A stretch of 64,000 nt of DNA from Streptomyces sp. CB02923 (GTDB lineage: Bacteria; Actinomycetota; Actinomycetes; Streptomycetales; Streptomycetaceae). Made by a program: the position numbers and the translations under genes. Of this stretch, positions 55,722-64,000 are shown piece after piece. Positions within the stretch are counted from its first letter, which is position 1; every line of letters starts with the position of its first letter. The notes under the pieces were generated by a model. It made no database searches, was not told where the DNA came from, and saw nothing but the letters and a program-made list of their open reading frames with translations. The stretch is from positions 983,061 to 1,047,060 of the forward strand of contig NZ_LWKZ01000012.1 in NCBI RefSeq assembly GCF_001905005.1, in the 5' to 3' direction.

Positions 55722-57299
55722 ATGACAGCGTTCACGAGTTACGTCGAAAGCATTCTCCAGGAACTGGCCGACCACCCGGAACGCCGGGTGCTGACCACGT
55801 CCGAGGGGCGGCACATCACCGCCGCCGACTTCCACGACAGCGTGCACCGCACGGCCGCGGAACTGGCCGACCGCGGGATCCGACGCGGCCACACCGTCTC
55901 GATGCTGTCCGGGAACCGCCCGGAAGCCCTGTCCGCCCGGTACGCGGCCAACCTGCTGGGGGCCAGGATCGTACTGCTGTACGAGGGGCAGGCCCCGGAA
56001 ACCCAGGCGCGCGTCGTGGAGAGCGCCGAGACCGCCCTGCTCCTCGTCGGTCCGGAATCGGCCAAGCCCGCGGCGGAACTGCTCTCCCACCTCGACGGCG
56101 CCGCACCGGACGTCCTGCTGCTCGGCCCCGGCGGCAGCGGCCTGGACGCCGAGGACCTGACCGCCGCTGCCGCCGCCCGCCCTTCAGGCCGTACGGTCGA
56201 GAGCGCGGCCCGCCCCGACGACGACTGGTGCATCCGCTACACGGGCGGCACGACCGGCGTCCCCAAGGGCATCCAGATGGCGCACGCCCCCTACGCGAAG
56301 GCGGTCGCCTACCCCTTCGAGTCGGCAGGCGACCCGCCCCGCCTGCTCGCCTGCACCTCGCTCGCCCACCTGGCCGGACAGATGTCCGACATGACGCTGG
56401 CCGCCGGCGGCAGCGTCGTCCTCCAGGACACCTTCGACACCGGCGCCGTCCTCGCCGCCGTCGCACGCGAACGCATCACCCACATGTGGCTGCTGCCGCC
56501 CCTCCTCTACCACCTCCTCGACCATCCGGATCTGGCCACCACCGACCTCAGCAGCCTCACCCGCATCACCTACGGGGGCTGCCCGGCCTCCCCCTCCCGG
56601 CTTCAGCAGGGCCTCGACGTGCTCGGCCCGGTCCTCTACGGCTGGTACGGGCAGTCCGAGGCCCTGCTGCTCACCGAGATGGGCCCGGCGGAGCACGGCA
56701 GGACCGGGCAGGGCGGCCAGATCACCGTCGGCCGCCCCGTACCCGGAGTGGACATCGAGGTCCGCGACGAGCACGGCCACCCCCTGCCGCCGGACACCAG
56801 CGGCGAGGTGTACGTCCGCTCCGAGGGCATGATGACCGGCTACTGGAAGAAGCCCGAACTGACCGCGCAGGTCATCCGCGACGGCTGGGTACGCACCGGC
56901 GACATCGGCTACCTCGACGACGCCGGCTACCTCTACCTGATGGACCGGGTCAAGGACATGGTCATCGTCGTGGGCGGACACGTCTATCCGGGTGAGCTGG
57001 AGGACCTGCTGCACACCCACCCGGACATCGCGCACTGCGCGGTCTTCGGCGTGCGCACCGCCGACGAGGTGGAGGAGGTGCACTGCGCCGTCGTCCCCGC
57101 CCCGGGACGCACGGTCGACCCCGGCCGGATCACCGACTTCGTGGTGGCGCACAAGGGCGCGATGTACGCACCGAGCGGTGTGCACCAGGTGGACGTCATC
57201 CCGCTCACCTCCGTCGGCAAGCCGGACAAGAAGCGGCTCAAGGCCGAGCTGGTGGAGGGGAAGGGGGAGGGCGAGGGGAAGGGGAAGGGTATGGGGTAA
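55722..57299 (+). CDS. Acyl-CoA ligase / AMP-dependent synthetase
   Basis: A 525-residue adenylating enzyme. Core motifs: YTGGTTGVPKGIQMAH (A3, about 170-185), YGWYGQSEALLLTEMG (A5), GYWKKPELTAQVIRDGWVRTGDIGYLDDAGYLYLMDR (A7-A8) and VGKPDKKRLKAEL (A10 with the catalytic Lys). It activates a carboxylic or fatty acid to acyl-AMP and probably acyl-CoA. AGGAGG stands 9-14 bases before ATG. The last 14 residues are Gly/Lys/Glu repeats. No thiolation or NRPS gene adjoins it, so it is probably a lone ligase. Confidence 0.92.
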   Translation: MTAFTSYVESILQELADHPERRVLTTSEGRHITAADFHDSVHRTAAELADRGIRRGHTVSMLSGNRPEALSARYAANLLGARIVLLYEGQAPETQARVVESAETALLLVGPESAKPAAELLSHLDGAAPDVLLLGPGGSGLDAEDLTAAAAARPSGRTVESAARPDDDWCIRYTGGTTGVPKGIQMAHAPYAKAVAYPFESAGDPPRLLACTSLAHLAGQMSDMTLAAGGSVVLQDTFDTGAVLAAVARERITHMWLLPPLLYHLLDHPDLATTDLSSLTRITYGGCPASPSRLQQGLDVLGPVLYGWYGQSEALLLTEMGPAEHGRTGQGGQITVGRPVPGVDIEVRDEHGHPLPPDTSGEVYVRSEGMMTGYWKKPELTAQVIRDGWVRTGDIGYLDDAGYLYLMDRVKDMVIVVGGHVYPGELEDLLHTHPDIAHCAVFGVRTADEVEEVHCAVVPAPGRTVDPGRITDFVVAHKGAMYAPSGVHQVDVIPLTSVGKPDKKRLKAELVEGKGEGEGKGKGMG

Positions 57300-57494
57300 G
57301 GACCGGAATCGGGGGAGGGGGAGCGGCGGGGAGGCCGGATCGTGCCGGATCGTCGGCCTGCCGGAGCCGTCATCATTTCCTCACACAATGCGAGACACGG
57401 CGTCACGAACAGCGCGCACCATGGTCAGCTCCCGTCCCCGCCGTACGCTTCCGACGAGCGTCCGCCCGGCCACCGCTTCGGAGAAGACCGCCCC

Positions 57495-58253
57495 ATGACC
57501 CGTGTGCTGCTCATCGAGGACGACCCCGCCGTACGCAAGGGCGTCCTTCTCGCGCTGCGCCGCCGTGGGCACGAGGTCGAGACGGCGGCCAGCGGCGAGA
57601 CCGGCCTCCTCGCCCTGGACCGCTTCCGGCCGGAACTGGTGCTGCTGGACCTGATGCTGCCCGGCATGAGCGGCCTGGAGGTGTGCCGCCGCATCCGCGA
57701 GACACAGCAGATCCCGATCATCATCCTGTCCGCGCGCGGCGACGACATCGACATGGTGGTGGGGCTGGAGGCCGGCGCGGACGACTACGTGGTCAAGCCC
57801 GCCGGCGGCGAGGTGCTCCAGGCGCGGATGCGGGCGGTGCTGCGGCGGGTGGTGGGGGAGGGGCGCGGAGACGGGGCGGCGCGGGAGGCGGGCGCCGCTC
57901 CCGGCCCGTCCGGAGCCGCCACGCCCTCGCCCTCTGCGCCCTCGCCCCACGCCTCCACGAGGTACGGCGCGCTGACCGTCGACCGCGCGGCGCTCCTGGT
58001 CACCAAGGACGGCCACGAGGTCGTCCTCGCCCCTTCCGAACTGAAGCTGCTGCTCTTCCTGTCCGATTCCCCCGGCCAGGTCTTCAGCCGACAGCAACTC
58101 CTCGAACAGGTCTGGGAACACAGCTTCTACGGGGACGTGCGGCTGGTGGACGCGTGCGTCATGCGGCTGCGCTCCAAGATCGAGGACGATTCGCGTGCGC
58201 CCGCGTACGTACAGACGGTACGGGGGTTCGGCTACCGGTTCGGCCCTCTGTGA
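57495..58253 (+). CDS. OmpR-family response regulator
   Basis: A 252-residue response regulator. Receiver: acidic pocket EDD (8-10), phosphoacceptor Asp52 in LLDLMLPGMSG, Lys about 101 in DDYVVKPAGG. C-terminal winged helix with LAPSELKLLLFLSDSPGQVFS, VDACVMRLRSKIED and VQTVRGFGYRFGP. The linker between them (about 118-155) is an unusual Gly/Ala/Ser/Pro-rich stretch. The GTG start of the kinase overlaps its stop (GTGA). It resembles CseB-type regulators, but no sigE or cseA gene is present. Confidence 0.94.
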   Translation: MTRVLLIEDDPAVRKGVLLALRRRGHEVETAASGETGLLALDRFRPELVLLDLMLPGMSGLEVCRRIRETQQIPIIILSARGDDIDMVVGLEAGADDYVVKPAGGEVLQARMRAVLRRVVGEGRGDGAAREAGAAPGPSGAATPSPSAPSPHASTRYGALTVDRAALLVTKDGHEVVLAPSELKLLLFLSDSPGQVFSRQQLLEQVWEHSFYGDVRLVDACVMRLRSKIEDDSRAPAYVQTVRGFGYRFGPL

Positions 58254-60178
58254 GCCCCCGCCCCCCGCGAGGAGGAAGCACGCGGACGCGGGGCCGGGAG
58301 CGGCTGGCCGCCGCGTACACCAGGCTGCGCGGTCTGCGCACCCGCCTCATCGTCGGCTTCCTCGTGGTCTCCGCGCTCAGCGCGCTGATCACCGCGACGC
58401 TCACCTTCCGGCAGGCCCGTACGGCGATACTGGCCCGCACGCAGGACACCGCCGTGCACGACCTGCGCGCCCAGATGGAATCCCTGGGCCCCGACCTGCC
58501 CTTTCCGCCCCGCCGCGAGGACCTGCAGAACCTCGTCGTCCAGCTCGACCGGGCCGGCGGCTCCCGCAACTGGCACACCTACGCGCAGTACGAGGACGCG
58601 CCGGTCGTCCCGGAGCCGTGGCGCGGGGACGGCGGGAAGGCGGGGCGGGTGGATGCTGGGGAGGCGGGGCGGGTGGATGGCGGGGAGGCGGGGCGGGTGG
58701 ACGGTGGCGCGCCGGGGGACGCGGACAGCCGTGCGCCGGGGGATGTGGACGGCGGCGTGCAGGGGGGAGCGCAGGGCGGCGCGATGAGTCGTGCGCCGGG
58801 GGATGCGGACAGCGGCGCGCAGGGCGGCGCGAGGAGTGGCGCGCCGGGGGACACGAGCAGTCGTGCGCTGGGGCGTGAGCCCGGGAGTGCGGTCACCGAC
58901 GGTCTGCGCGCCGCCGTACGCGACCACCATGCGCCCATCTTCCAACGCGTCGACCGGGGCGGGCAGCCCTGGCTGGCGATCGGCATGCCGGTGGACTTCA
59001 CCGACCCGGCGGCCGGAGCCGGCGCCCCCTCAGCCTCTCCACCTTCTTCCTCCCCCTCCGCCTCTCCTTCCTCCTCTCCCCGGGGGAACAAGCCCTCCGG
59101 CCTCGTCGTCTACGCCGAGTTCGCCCTCGACGACGAGCAGGCCGACATCTCCGCCTTGGTCACCGCCGCCCAGGCCGGCGCGCTGCCCGCGCTCGCACTG
59201 GCCGTCGTCCCCGCGCTGTTCGCCGCCCGCCGCGTCCTGCTGCCGGTACGCCGCCTGCGCGAAGCCGCCGAACGCATCACCTCCGGCGAACTGGACACCC
59301 GCTCCCCGGTGACCGGCCGCGACGAACTCGCCGACCTCACCGTCACCTTCAACGACATGGCCCGTGCCCTGGAGAAGGACGACGCCGAACTGCGCCGCAT
59401 GGAGGCCAACGCCCGGCGCTTCGCCGCCGACGTCTCCCACGAACTGCGCACCCCGCTGGCCGCCATGGCCGCGGTCACCGAGGTCCTCGACGAGGACGCG
59501 GCCCGGCTCGACCCCGACACCGCCGACGCGGTGCGTCTCATCAGCAACGAGACCACCAAACTCGCCCGCATGGTGGAGGACCTGATAGAGGTCTCGCGCT
59601 TCGACGCGGGCGCCGCCGACCTGCTCCTCGACGAGATCGACGTCGCCGTCGCCCTGCGCAAGACGCTCCAGCTGCGCGGCTGGCAGGACCGGGTCGAGAC
59701 CGGCCTCCCCGAGGAGCTGCGGGCCCGCCTCGACCCGCGCCGTATCGACGTGGTCGTGGCCAACCTGGTCGGCAACGCGCTACGGCACGGCGGCGCCCCG
59801 GTACGGGTGACGGCGTACGAGACGACGGGACGGTTGCGTATCGACGTGGCCGACCGGGGCCCCGGGATCAACCCGGAAGCCCTCCCGCACGTCTTCGACC
59901 GCTTCTACAAGGCCGACGCCGCCCGCGCCCGCTCCAGCGGCAGCGGACTGGGGCTGGCCATCGCCATGGAGAACGTACGGCTGCACGGGGGCACCCTGAG
60001 CGCGGCCAACGCGCCGGGCGGGGGAGCGGTGTTCACGGTGGACGTACCGCTGGACCCGCCGACGGAACCGGCCCCCGGCCCACACCCCACCTCTCCCGGC
60101 CCCGAGTCCGGATCACACCGCACCTCTCCCGGTCCCGATCCCGACCGACACCCCACCTCTCCCGAGGACCGCCCATGA
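58250..60178 (+). CDS. Sensor histidine kinase with repetitive extracytoplasmic domain
   Basis: A 642-residue kinase. TM1 about 32-52 (LIVGFLVVSALSALITATLTF), a sensor domain about 53-310, TM2 about 300-320 (ALPALALAVVPALFA), HAMP (RVLLPVRRLREAAERITSGELDTR), phosphorylated His in DVSHELRTPLAAM, N-box VGNALRHGG, G-boxes DRGPGI and SGSGLGLAI. The sensor domain contains a ~90-residue Gly/Ala/Asp repeat tract (GEAGRVDGG, RAPGDADS and variants, bases about 58620-58880) and a second Ser/Pro stretch. It is coupled to the response regulator and to the following lipoprotein (ATGA). Confidence 0.92.
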   Translation: MSPRPPRGGSTRTRGRERLAAAYTRLRGLRTRLIVGFLVVSALSALITATLTFRQARTAILARTQDTAVHDLRAQMESLGPDLPFPPRREDLQNLVVQLDRAGGSRNWHTYAQYEDAPVVPEPWRGDGGKAGRVDAGEAGRVDGGEAGRVDGGAPGDADSRAPGDVDGGVQGGAQGGAMSRAPGDADSGAQGGARSGAPGDTSSRALGREPGSAVTDGLRAAVRDHHAPIFQRVDRGGQPWLAIGMPVDFTDPAAGAGAPSASPPSSSPSASPSSSPRGNKPSGLVVYAEFALDDEQADISALVTAAQAGALPALALAVVPALFAARRVLLPVRRLREAAERITSGELDTRSPVTGRDELADLTVTFNDMARALEKDDAELRRMEANARRFAADVSHELRTPLAAMAAVTEVLDEDAARLDPDTADAVRLISNETTKLARMVEDLIEVSRFDAGAADLLLDEIDVAVALRKTLQLRGWQDRVETGLPEELRARLDPRRIDVVVANLVGNALRHGGAPVRVTAYETTGRLRIDVADRGPGINPEALPHVFDRFYKADAARARSSGSGLGLAIAMENVRLHGGTLSAANAPGGGAVFTVDVPLDPPTEPAPGPHPTSPGPESGSHRTSPGPDPDRHPTSPEDRP

Positions 60179-60837
60179 GGAGCCGCACCCCACCAACCCC
60201 GACCACACCCTCAGACCTCCGCCTCCGCCTCCACCCCCGCTCCCTCTTCCCCCTCTCCCTCATCACCGCCCTCCTCCTCACCACGGCTCTCCTCCTCACC
60301 GGCTGCGGCATCACCCCCACCGGCTACGTACAGGCGGGCGCCCCCGCGCAGGGCGCCCGGCAGCCGGGTACCGACACCTACACCGCGCGGATCTTCTTCC
60401 TCTCGCCCCTCGGCGTCCGCGCCGCCGCCCGCCCCACCGACGGCCCGGTCGGCCCGCAGGAAGCCCTGGACATGCTGGTGAAGGGGCCCACCGCCGCCGA
60501 ACAGGCCCGTGGGCTGGTCAGCGAGGTGCCGCCGACGTCCGGCCGGCTCACCGCCGTCCCCGCGACCGGCGCGGTCAGCGTCTTCCTGCCGACGCCGGTG
60601 TCCCGGATGGAGGCGGTGGCGGTCCACCAGATCGCGTGCACCGCCGCCCACGCCGACATCCCCGGCGGCCGCCCCGCCACTCAGGTCGACGTCCGGATGT
60701 ACGAGCCGAAGAGCCAGGGCACCCCCTGGACGGTGCGCTGTTCCAGCAACGGGATCGCCCTGCCGACCGCCGGCCCGGACACCTGGCAGAACCCCGCCCC
60801 GCGCGCCTCCCCGCGACCCGCCCCGGACACCTCCTGA
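60175..60837 (+). CDS. GerMN/LpqB-like lipoprotein
   Basis: A 220-residue lipoprotein. After a Pro/Arg-rich start, a hydrophobic stretch (SLITALLLTTALLLTGC) ends in a lipobox (LLTGC), and a GerMN-like domain follows (TYTARIFFLSPLGVRAAARP, VGPQEALDMLVKGPTAAEQARGLVSEVPPTSGRLTAVPATGAVSVFLP). LpqB-type lipoproteins commonly partner sensor kinases in actinomycetes (MtrB-LpqB). The start overlaps the kinase stop (ATGA), so all three genes are one unit. Confidence 0.85.
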   Translation: MRSRTPPTPTTPSDLRLRLHPRSLFPLSLITALLLTTALLLTGCGITPTGYVQAGAPAQGARQPGTDTYTARIFFLSPLGVRAAARPTDGPVGPQEALDMLVKGPTAAEQARGLVSEVPPTSGRLTAVPATGAVSVFLPTPVSRMEAVAVHQIACTAAHADIPGGRPATQVDVRMYEPKSQGTPWTVRCSSNGIALPTAGPDTWQNPAPRASPRPAPDTS

Positions 60838-60918
60838 GCCCCCGCCTCCCCACCCTCGAAGTACTCCCTGACCAGGCGGCTTTGTCAGTGGTCGGCACTA
60901 AAATCGGAGGCAGTAAGG

Positions 60919-60937
60919 AAGCAGTCCAGGACTGCTT
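60919..60937. promoter_or_regulatory. Perfect palindrome upstream of the small basic protein gene
   Basis: AAGCAGTCCAGGACTGCTT has 9-bp arms around one central base, 25 bp before the start. It could be an operator or a leader hairpin. TAAAAT at 60898-60903 might be the -10. Confidence 0.5.
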
Positions 60938-60961
60938 CTCCGCTGTCCCAGGAGGTTGCCG

Positions 60962-61285
60962 ATGGCCGTAGCCACGCTGTCCACGAACCCCGCCGTGGCG
61001 AAGAGGACCACGTACGGAAAGGCGGCCGCGCGTCGGGTGGTCCGCCGCACGCCGATGGTCAAGAAGTCGCTGCCCGCGGGGCTCCCCCGTGAGTGGTACG
61101 AGGCCCACAACCGCCGCCTGAAGGCCATGCGCCTGGCGATAGCCCTGCTCGACGGTGGCGTCTACACCCCGGAGCGGGCCCGCAACCGCACCATCCGCAC
61201 GACCGCGGCCCGCATCGGAGTGCACCCGCCCTCCAACACGACCTGCCGCCTGGTCCGCTCCCTGATCATTGAGAACGCCCGCTGA
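60962..61285 (+). CDS. Small basic protein of unknown function
   Basis: A 107-residue, Arg/Lys-rich protein. The first 35 residues are basic and disordered-looking (TTYGKAAARRVVRRTP); the rest is a helical domain (REWYEAHNRRLKAMRLAIALLDGGV, then YTPERARNRTIRTTAARIGVHPPS), which could include a helix-turn-helix-like pair. AGGAGG lies 7 bases before the ATG. No family is recognised with confidence. It converges on the geosmin synthase gene. Confidence 0.7.
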   Translation: MAVATLSTNPAVAKRTTYGKAAARRVVRRTPMVKKSLPAGLPREWYEAHNRRLKAMRLAIALLDGGVYTPERARNRTIRTTAARIGVHPPSNTTCRLVRSLIIENAR

Positions 61286-61387
61286 ACCGGCAGGCGCCGC
61301 GCCGCCGCCTGCGCGCGAACACGAGCGACGACTCCAACCGACCCTGACCACAGCCGGCTGACGCACTCCGCACTCCAGACCTGACCC

Positions 61388-61416
61388 GGCCCCTCCCGGC
61401 CTGCCCGGGAGGGGCC
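61388..61416. terminator. Hairpin terminator
   Basis: Arms GGCCCCTCCCGG (61388-61399) and CCGGGAGGGGCC (61405-61416) enclose a 5-base loop CCTGC. It follows the small basic protein gene. Confidence 0.82.
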
Positions 61417-61450
61417 GATCTGCCCCGCGGCTACGGCCGGGGTGCCCGCC

Positions 61451-61552
61451 GATGCACAAGCCGTACGCGACGCTGCGCTCGCCGACGTGCAAGCCGTACG
61501 CGACGCTGCGCCCGGCGGGGAAACCCTGCGGCAGGCCCTGCGGCAGGCTGAA
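61451..61552. repeat. Direct repeats near the geosmin synthase 3' end
   Basis: CAAGCCGTACGCGACGCTGCGC occurs twice (about 61457-61478 and 61491-61512), followed by a GCCCTGCGGCAG duplication around 61522-61549. No coding function is seen. Confidence 0.7.
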
Positions 61553-61572
61553 AACGGCTCACTGTGCGACCT

Positions 61573-63918
61573 TCACGCCACTCCGGCCGCCGCCGTCACT
61601 GTCTCCTTCGCCGTCTCCTTCGCCGTTTCCATCTCCGTCGCTGTCTCCGTCGCCTGTTGTGCGACCCGGGCCGCCGAAGTCCCCAGCCCGGTGGGCCTGC
61701 CGCTCCACGTACCGAGCGGGGCCTCGTTTCCGGCCCCCGCCCCCGCCGGCATATCCGCAACCCCCTTGTGGCGCCGCAGATCCTCCTCCCGGTACCGCCG
61801 GCACTCCTGGTGCCAGGTGAGGATTCCGGACATCCAGTTCTCCAGCTCCTTCACATATCCGTCCAGCAGCGCCCGTGCTTCCTCCGGCAGCTCGAAGTCG
61901 TCGTACAGCACCGGCAGTTCATTCGCCGCCACATGCTGGAACTCCCGCATACGCGACGTCATGAGGTCATGGACGATCGCGAGGGCCGTCGGATAGTCGC
62001 AGTCGAAGAAGTTCTGCACCACCAGAACCCCGTTGTGCACCTCTCCCTCGTACTCGATCTCCTTCTGGTACGAGAACACGTCGTTCAGCAGCGTCGCGTA
62101 GTCGGCGGCGGCGTTCTCCAGGGAACGCATCGGACCGCTCCGGTAGATCTCCTGCGGAACGCGCCGCCCGTGCCCGATACGGCTCAAACTCATCGTCATG
62201 TCGGAGCCGAACGTCGCCCGCCGCATCTCGATGTAGTCCACCGGATCGGGAATGTGGTGCAGCGCCTGGTTCTCCAGTTCCCAGATCCACCCGGCCGTCA
62301 TCACCTCGACGGAGTCCCGGAACGTCTTCCGCGCCGCGGCGTCCATGGATTCCGTCGTACGGCGCCACAGATCCGCCAGCCCGCGTTCCATCGCGTTCGC
62401 GGGCTCCGGCATCGCCTCGCCGTCCTCCACCGGCATGAACGCCGAAAGCCGCACATTGCACGCCTTCGCCCCGGTCAGATCCCGCACCGCCCCGAACACC
62501 GCGGGGTAGTAATCGTCCCCGTACGTCCCCCACGTCAGCCACTGCGACCCCAGGTCCAGTTCCTCCGGCGTCGCCTCGGGGTCCAGCCCGGCAGCACACA
62601 GCGGGAAGTCGTAGTCGGTCACCTTTCCGGCGTCCCAGACATCCGACAGCGGTACCCCTGCCTGCGGCCGGAACATCCCCATCTGCCGCGCCCATTCCAC
62701 GGCGTTCACCCGGGCTCCGTCCAGGTGCGGACTGAGCGTCGTCGTGAACGGCATGTAGAAGTCCGGCAGTTGCGAAGGGCCCACCTTCCGGAACGGCACA
62801 TGCGTGAAATTCCGTACCCGCTTCGCCCCCGTGACCGCCAGGGCGCGCCGGACATCCATCCCCGAAGTCCCGAGCCCCCCGAAGGCGAACGGCGACCAGC
62901 CCCCTGCCGACTCCGCCGCCTTTCCGCCCCCGTTCATGTACCGGCTCGACCTCATATGCCATTCATGCCCGCCCGACTGCCAGTCCTGGAGCCCCTTGGC
63001 ATAAGCCAGTACATCCGCGCACTCCTGCGGACTCAGCCCCTTCTCCGCGAACAGCACCGGAAGTTCGGTCAGCACCGTGTTCTCGAACTGCTGAACCCGC
63101 GAGGTGATCAGGTCATTGACGGCGTCCGCCGACTCCTGGGTGGTGCAGCCGAGGAAGTTCTCCAACACCAGCACACTATTGCTGAGCTCCCCTTCCTCCT
63201 CGGTCTCCCGCTGGTACGAGAACAGGTCGTTCCGCAGGTGCACCCCGTCCGAGAACGTGTCCTTCAGCACCCGCAACGGCCGCGACCCGGCAACCGCCGC
63301 CGGCACCTCGGCCCCCGCCGCGAACTCCACCAGCCCCGCCGACCAAGGGGCCCCGCCGACCTTGCGCCGCATCTCGATGTATTCGACGGGATTCGGCACC
63401 CGCCCGGCGTTGATGTTCGACAGTTCCCACAACGACTCGTTCAGCAGATGCTCGGTACTCTCCCGGAACCGAGCCCGCCACCCCTCCGACATCGAAGGCA
63501 CCGTCCGCGCCCACAGATCCGCCAGCCCCGCCTCGACCGGATTGACCGGCGCGGGCACCGGCGTATCCAGGTCCATCGGCATGAACAGCGGCAGCCGGTC
63601 CAGATACGCCTTTCCGCCCACCCGGTCCTGCGTCCGTTTGAACGCCTCCAGGAAATGGTCGTCGAAGAAGAACACCCACACGTACCAGTCCGTCACCAGC
63701 GCCAGCGCATCCGCCGAGCAATCCGGATGCGTATACGCGCACAGCAACGCGTAGTCATGCGCATCCAGATCCCTCTCCTCCCAGATCCCCGACCCCTCCA
63801 CCATGCCCATCCCGCGCGCCCACTCCTTGGAATGCCGCCGCGCCCCCTCCAGATGCGCGTTCAATCGCGCCGGATACGGCAGATAGAATCCCGGCAATTC
63901 AAACGGCTGCCCGCTCAC
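61573..63918 (-). CDS. geoA: Germacradienol/geosmin synthase
   Basis: A 781-residue two-domain sesquiterpene cyclase. The N-terminal domain makes germacradienol from farnesyl diphosphate: the Mg-binding motif FFFDDHFLE is at 83-91 and NDLFSYQRE at about 230-238. The C-terminal domain, which turns germacradienol into geosmin, has the DDYYP motif and NDVFSYQKE. The GTG at 63918 (MSGQPFELPGFYLPYPARLN) gives an N-terminus like known family members and is preceded by GAAAGGG. The last ~30 residues are Ala/Thr/Glu repeats (ETAKETAKETV). The product is the earthy odour compound typical of streptomycetes. Confidence 0.97.
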   Translation of the reverse strand: MSGQPFELPGFYLPYPARLNAHLEGARRHSKEWARGMGMVEGSGIWEERDLDAHDYALLCAYTHPDCSADALALVTDWYVWVFFFDDHFLEAFKRTQDRVGGKAYLDRLPLFMPMDLDTPVPAPVNPVEAGLADLWARTVPSMSEGWRARFRESTEHLLNESLWELSNINAGRVPNPVEYIEMRRKVGGAPWSAGLVEFAAGAEVPAAVAGSRPLRVLKDTFSDGVHLRNDLFSYQRETEEEGELSNSVLVLENFLGCTTQESADAVNDLITSRVQQFENTVLTELPVLFAEKGLSPQECADVLAYAKGLQDWQSGGHEWHMRSSRYMNGGGKAAESAGGWSPFAFGGLGTSGMDVRRALAVTGAKRVRNFTHVPFRKVGPSQLPDFYMPFTTTLSPHLDGARVNAVEWARQMGMFRPQAGVPLSDVWDAGKVTDYDFPLCAAGLDPEATPEELDLGSQWLTWGTYGDDYYPAVFGAVRDLTGAKACNVRLSAFMPVEDGEAMPEPANAMERGLADLWRRTTESMDAAARKTFRDSVEVMTAGWIWELENQALHHIPDPVDYIEMRRATFGSDMTMSLSRIGHGRRVPQEIYRSGPMRSLENAAADYATLLNDVFSYQKEIEYEGEVHNGVLVVQNFFDCDYPTALAIVHDLMTSRMREFQHVAANELPVLYDDFELPEEARALLDGYVKELENWMSGILTWHQECRRYREEDLRRHKGVADMPAGAGAGNEAPLGTWSGRPTGLGTSAARVAQQATETATEMETAKETAKETVTAAAGVA

Positions 63919-64000
63919 TGCATACCCTTTCGTCGTCCATCTCTCCGGTATCACCACAAGATGTACGCCGAGCAGGCAAGCCCCGGCCAACTCCCCGCGT

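Noticed and set aside
55504..55725. Possible 73-codon gene with a GGGAG-like ribosome site overlapping the acyl-CoA ligase start (ATGA)
   Set aside because: Codon third positions are much less GC-rich than in neighbours, the translation is Arg/Ser/Pro low-complexity, and the ligase has its own strong AGGAGG.
55722..57299. Lone acyl-CoA ligase as part of an NRPS/PKS cluster
   Set aside because: No carrier protein, ketosynthase or condensation domain gene lies nearby.
57495..60837. Response regulator, kinase and lipoprotein as the SigE-CseABC cell-envelope system
   Set aside because: The lipoprotein follows the kinase and is GerMN-like, no ECF sigma factor gene is present, and CseA normally precedes cseB.

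Overview
The window is chromosomal DNA of a high-GC actinomycete, almost certainly a Streptomyces. The evidence is very strong G/C at third codon positions, ATGA/GTGA start-stop overlaps throughout, a germacradienol/geosmin synthase, XRE/DUF397 gene pairs, an AfsR-type regulator, and a TTA (bldA-type) codon in one regulator. The gene order around glnA2-glnE-PAP2-malR-malEFG resembles, from memory, the SCO2226-SCO2256 region of S. coelicolor. No rRNA, tRNA, CRISPR array, prophage or insertion sequence was seen.

Layout. 1-4.6 kb: the 3' part of an AfsR/SARP-like ATPase regulator, convergent with a DrrAB-type ABC exporter whose upstream region carries SARP-like 11-bp direct repeats. 4.8-11.3 kb: panB, a DHA2 efflux pump with its TetR partner, a membrane endonuclease/exonuclease/phosphatase-fold protein and a second MFS exporter. 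11.3-13.6 kb: a decayed PEBP-family gene, then a GntR regulator with a palindromic operator and an apparently leaderless start, coupled to an SCO6745-family gene. 13.6-15.95 kb: a probable copper locus (multicopper oxidase, DUF6153 protein) with a CsoR-like palindrome. 16.0-18.4 kb: DUF998 membrane protein, alpha/beta hydrolase and a DsbA/nitroreductase-like thioredoxin-fold protein. 18.6-24.0 kb: glnA2-like glutamine synthetase homologue, glnE, and a PAP2-family membrane protein.

24.2-39.8 kb is a large maltose/starch block: lacI(malR1), GH13 alpha-glucosidase 1, divergent promoter, malE-malF-malG-alpha-glucosidase 2-lacI(malR2), then, after an EF-hand gene and an XRE/DUF397/ATP-binding trio, a secreted alpha-amylase and a secreted pullulanase. 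The pieces form one pathway. Secreted amylase and pullulanase cut starch and pullulan, MalEFG imports malto-oligosaccharides, the intracellular GH13 enzymes hydrolyse them, and LacI repressors respond. MalR-type TTGCAA/CTTGCAG motifs lie both in the mal intergenic region and just ahead of the amylase.

40-48 kb: GNAT, TetR, a 2Fe-2S flavin reductase with a PF10118 metal-dependent hydrolase, a large unknown membrane protein, an orphan DUF397 gene and a NarL-type two-component pair. 48.6-50.5 kb: an OlsB-like N-acyltransferase coupled to a PlsC-like acyltransferase (possible ornithine lipid synthesis). 50.5-53.5 kb: a winged-helix regulator preceded by a short ORF ending in Cys-Cys, a rhomboid-like membrane protein, a small Ig-fold protein and a V8-like protease with no signal peptide. 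54-60.8 kb: Gfo/Idh/MocA oxidoreductase, small membrane protein, acyl-CoA ligase, OmpR-type two-component system and lipoprotein. 61-64 kb: a small basic protein and the geosmin synthase.

A recurring oddity is short tandem repeats at gene ends, in linkers and in intergenic gaps. At two loci these duplicate a stop codon, and at one they appear to have frameshifted a gene.
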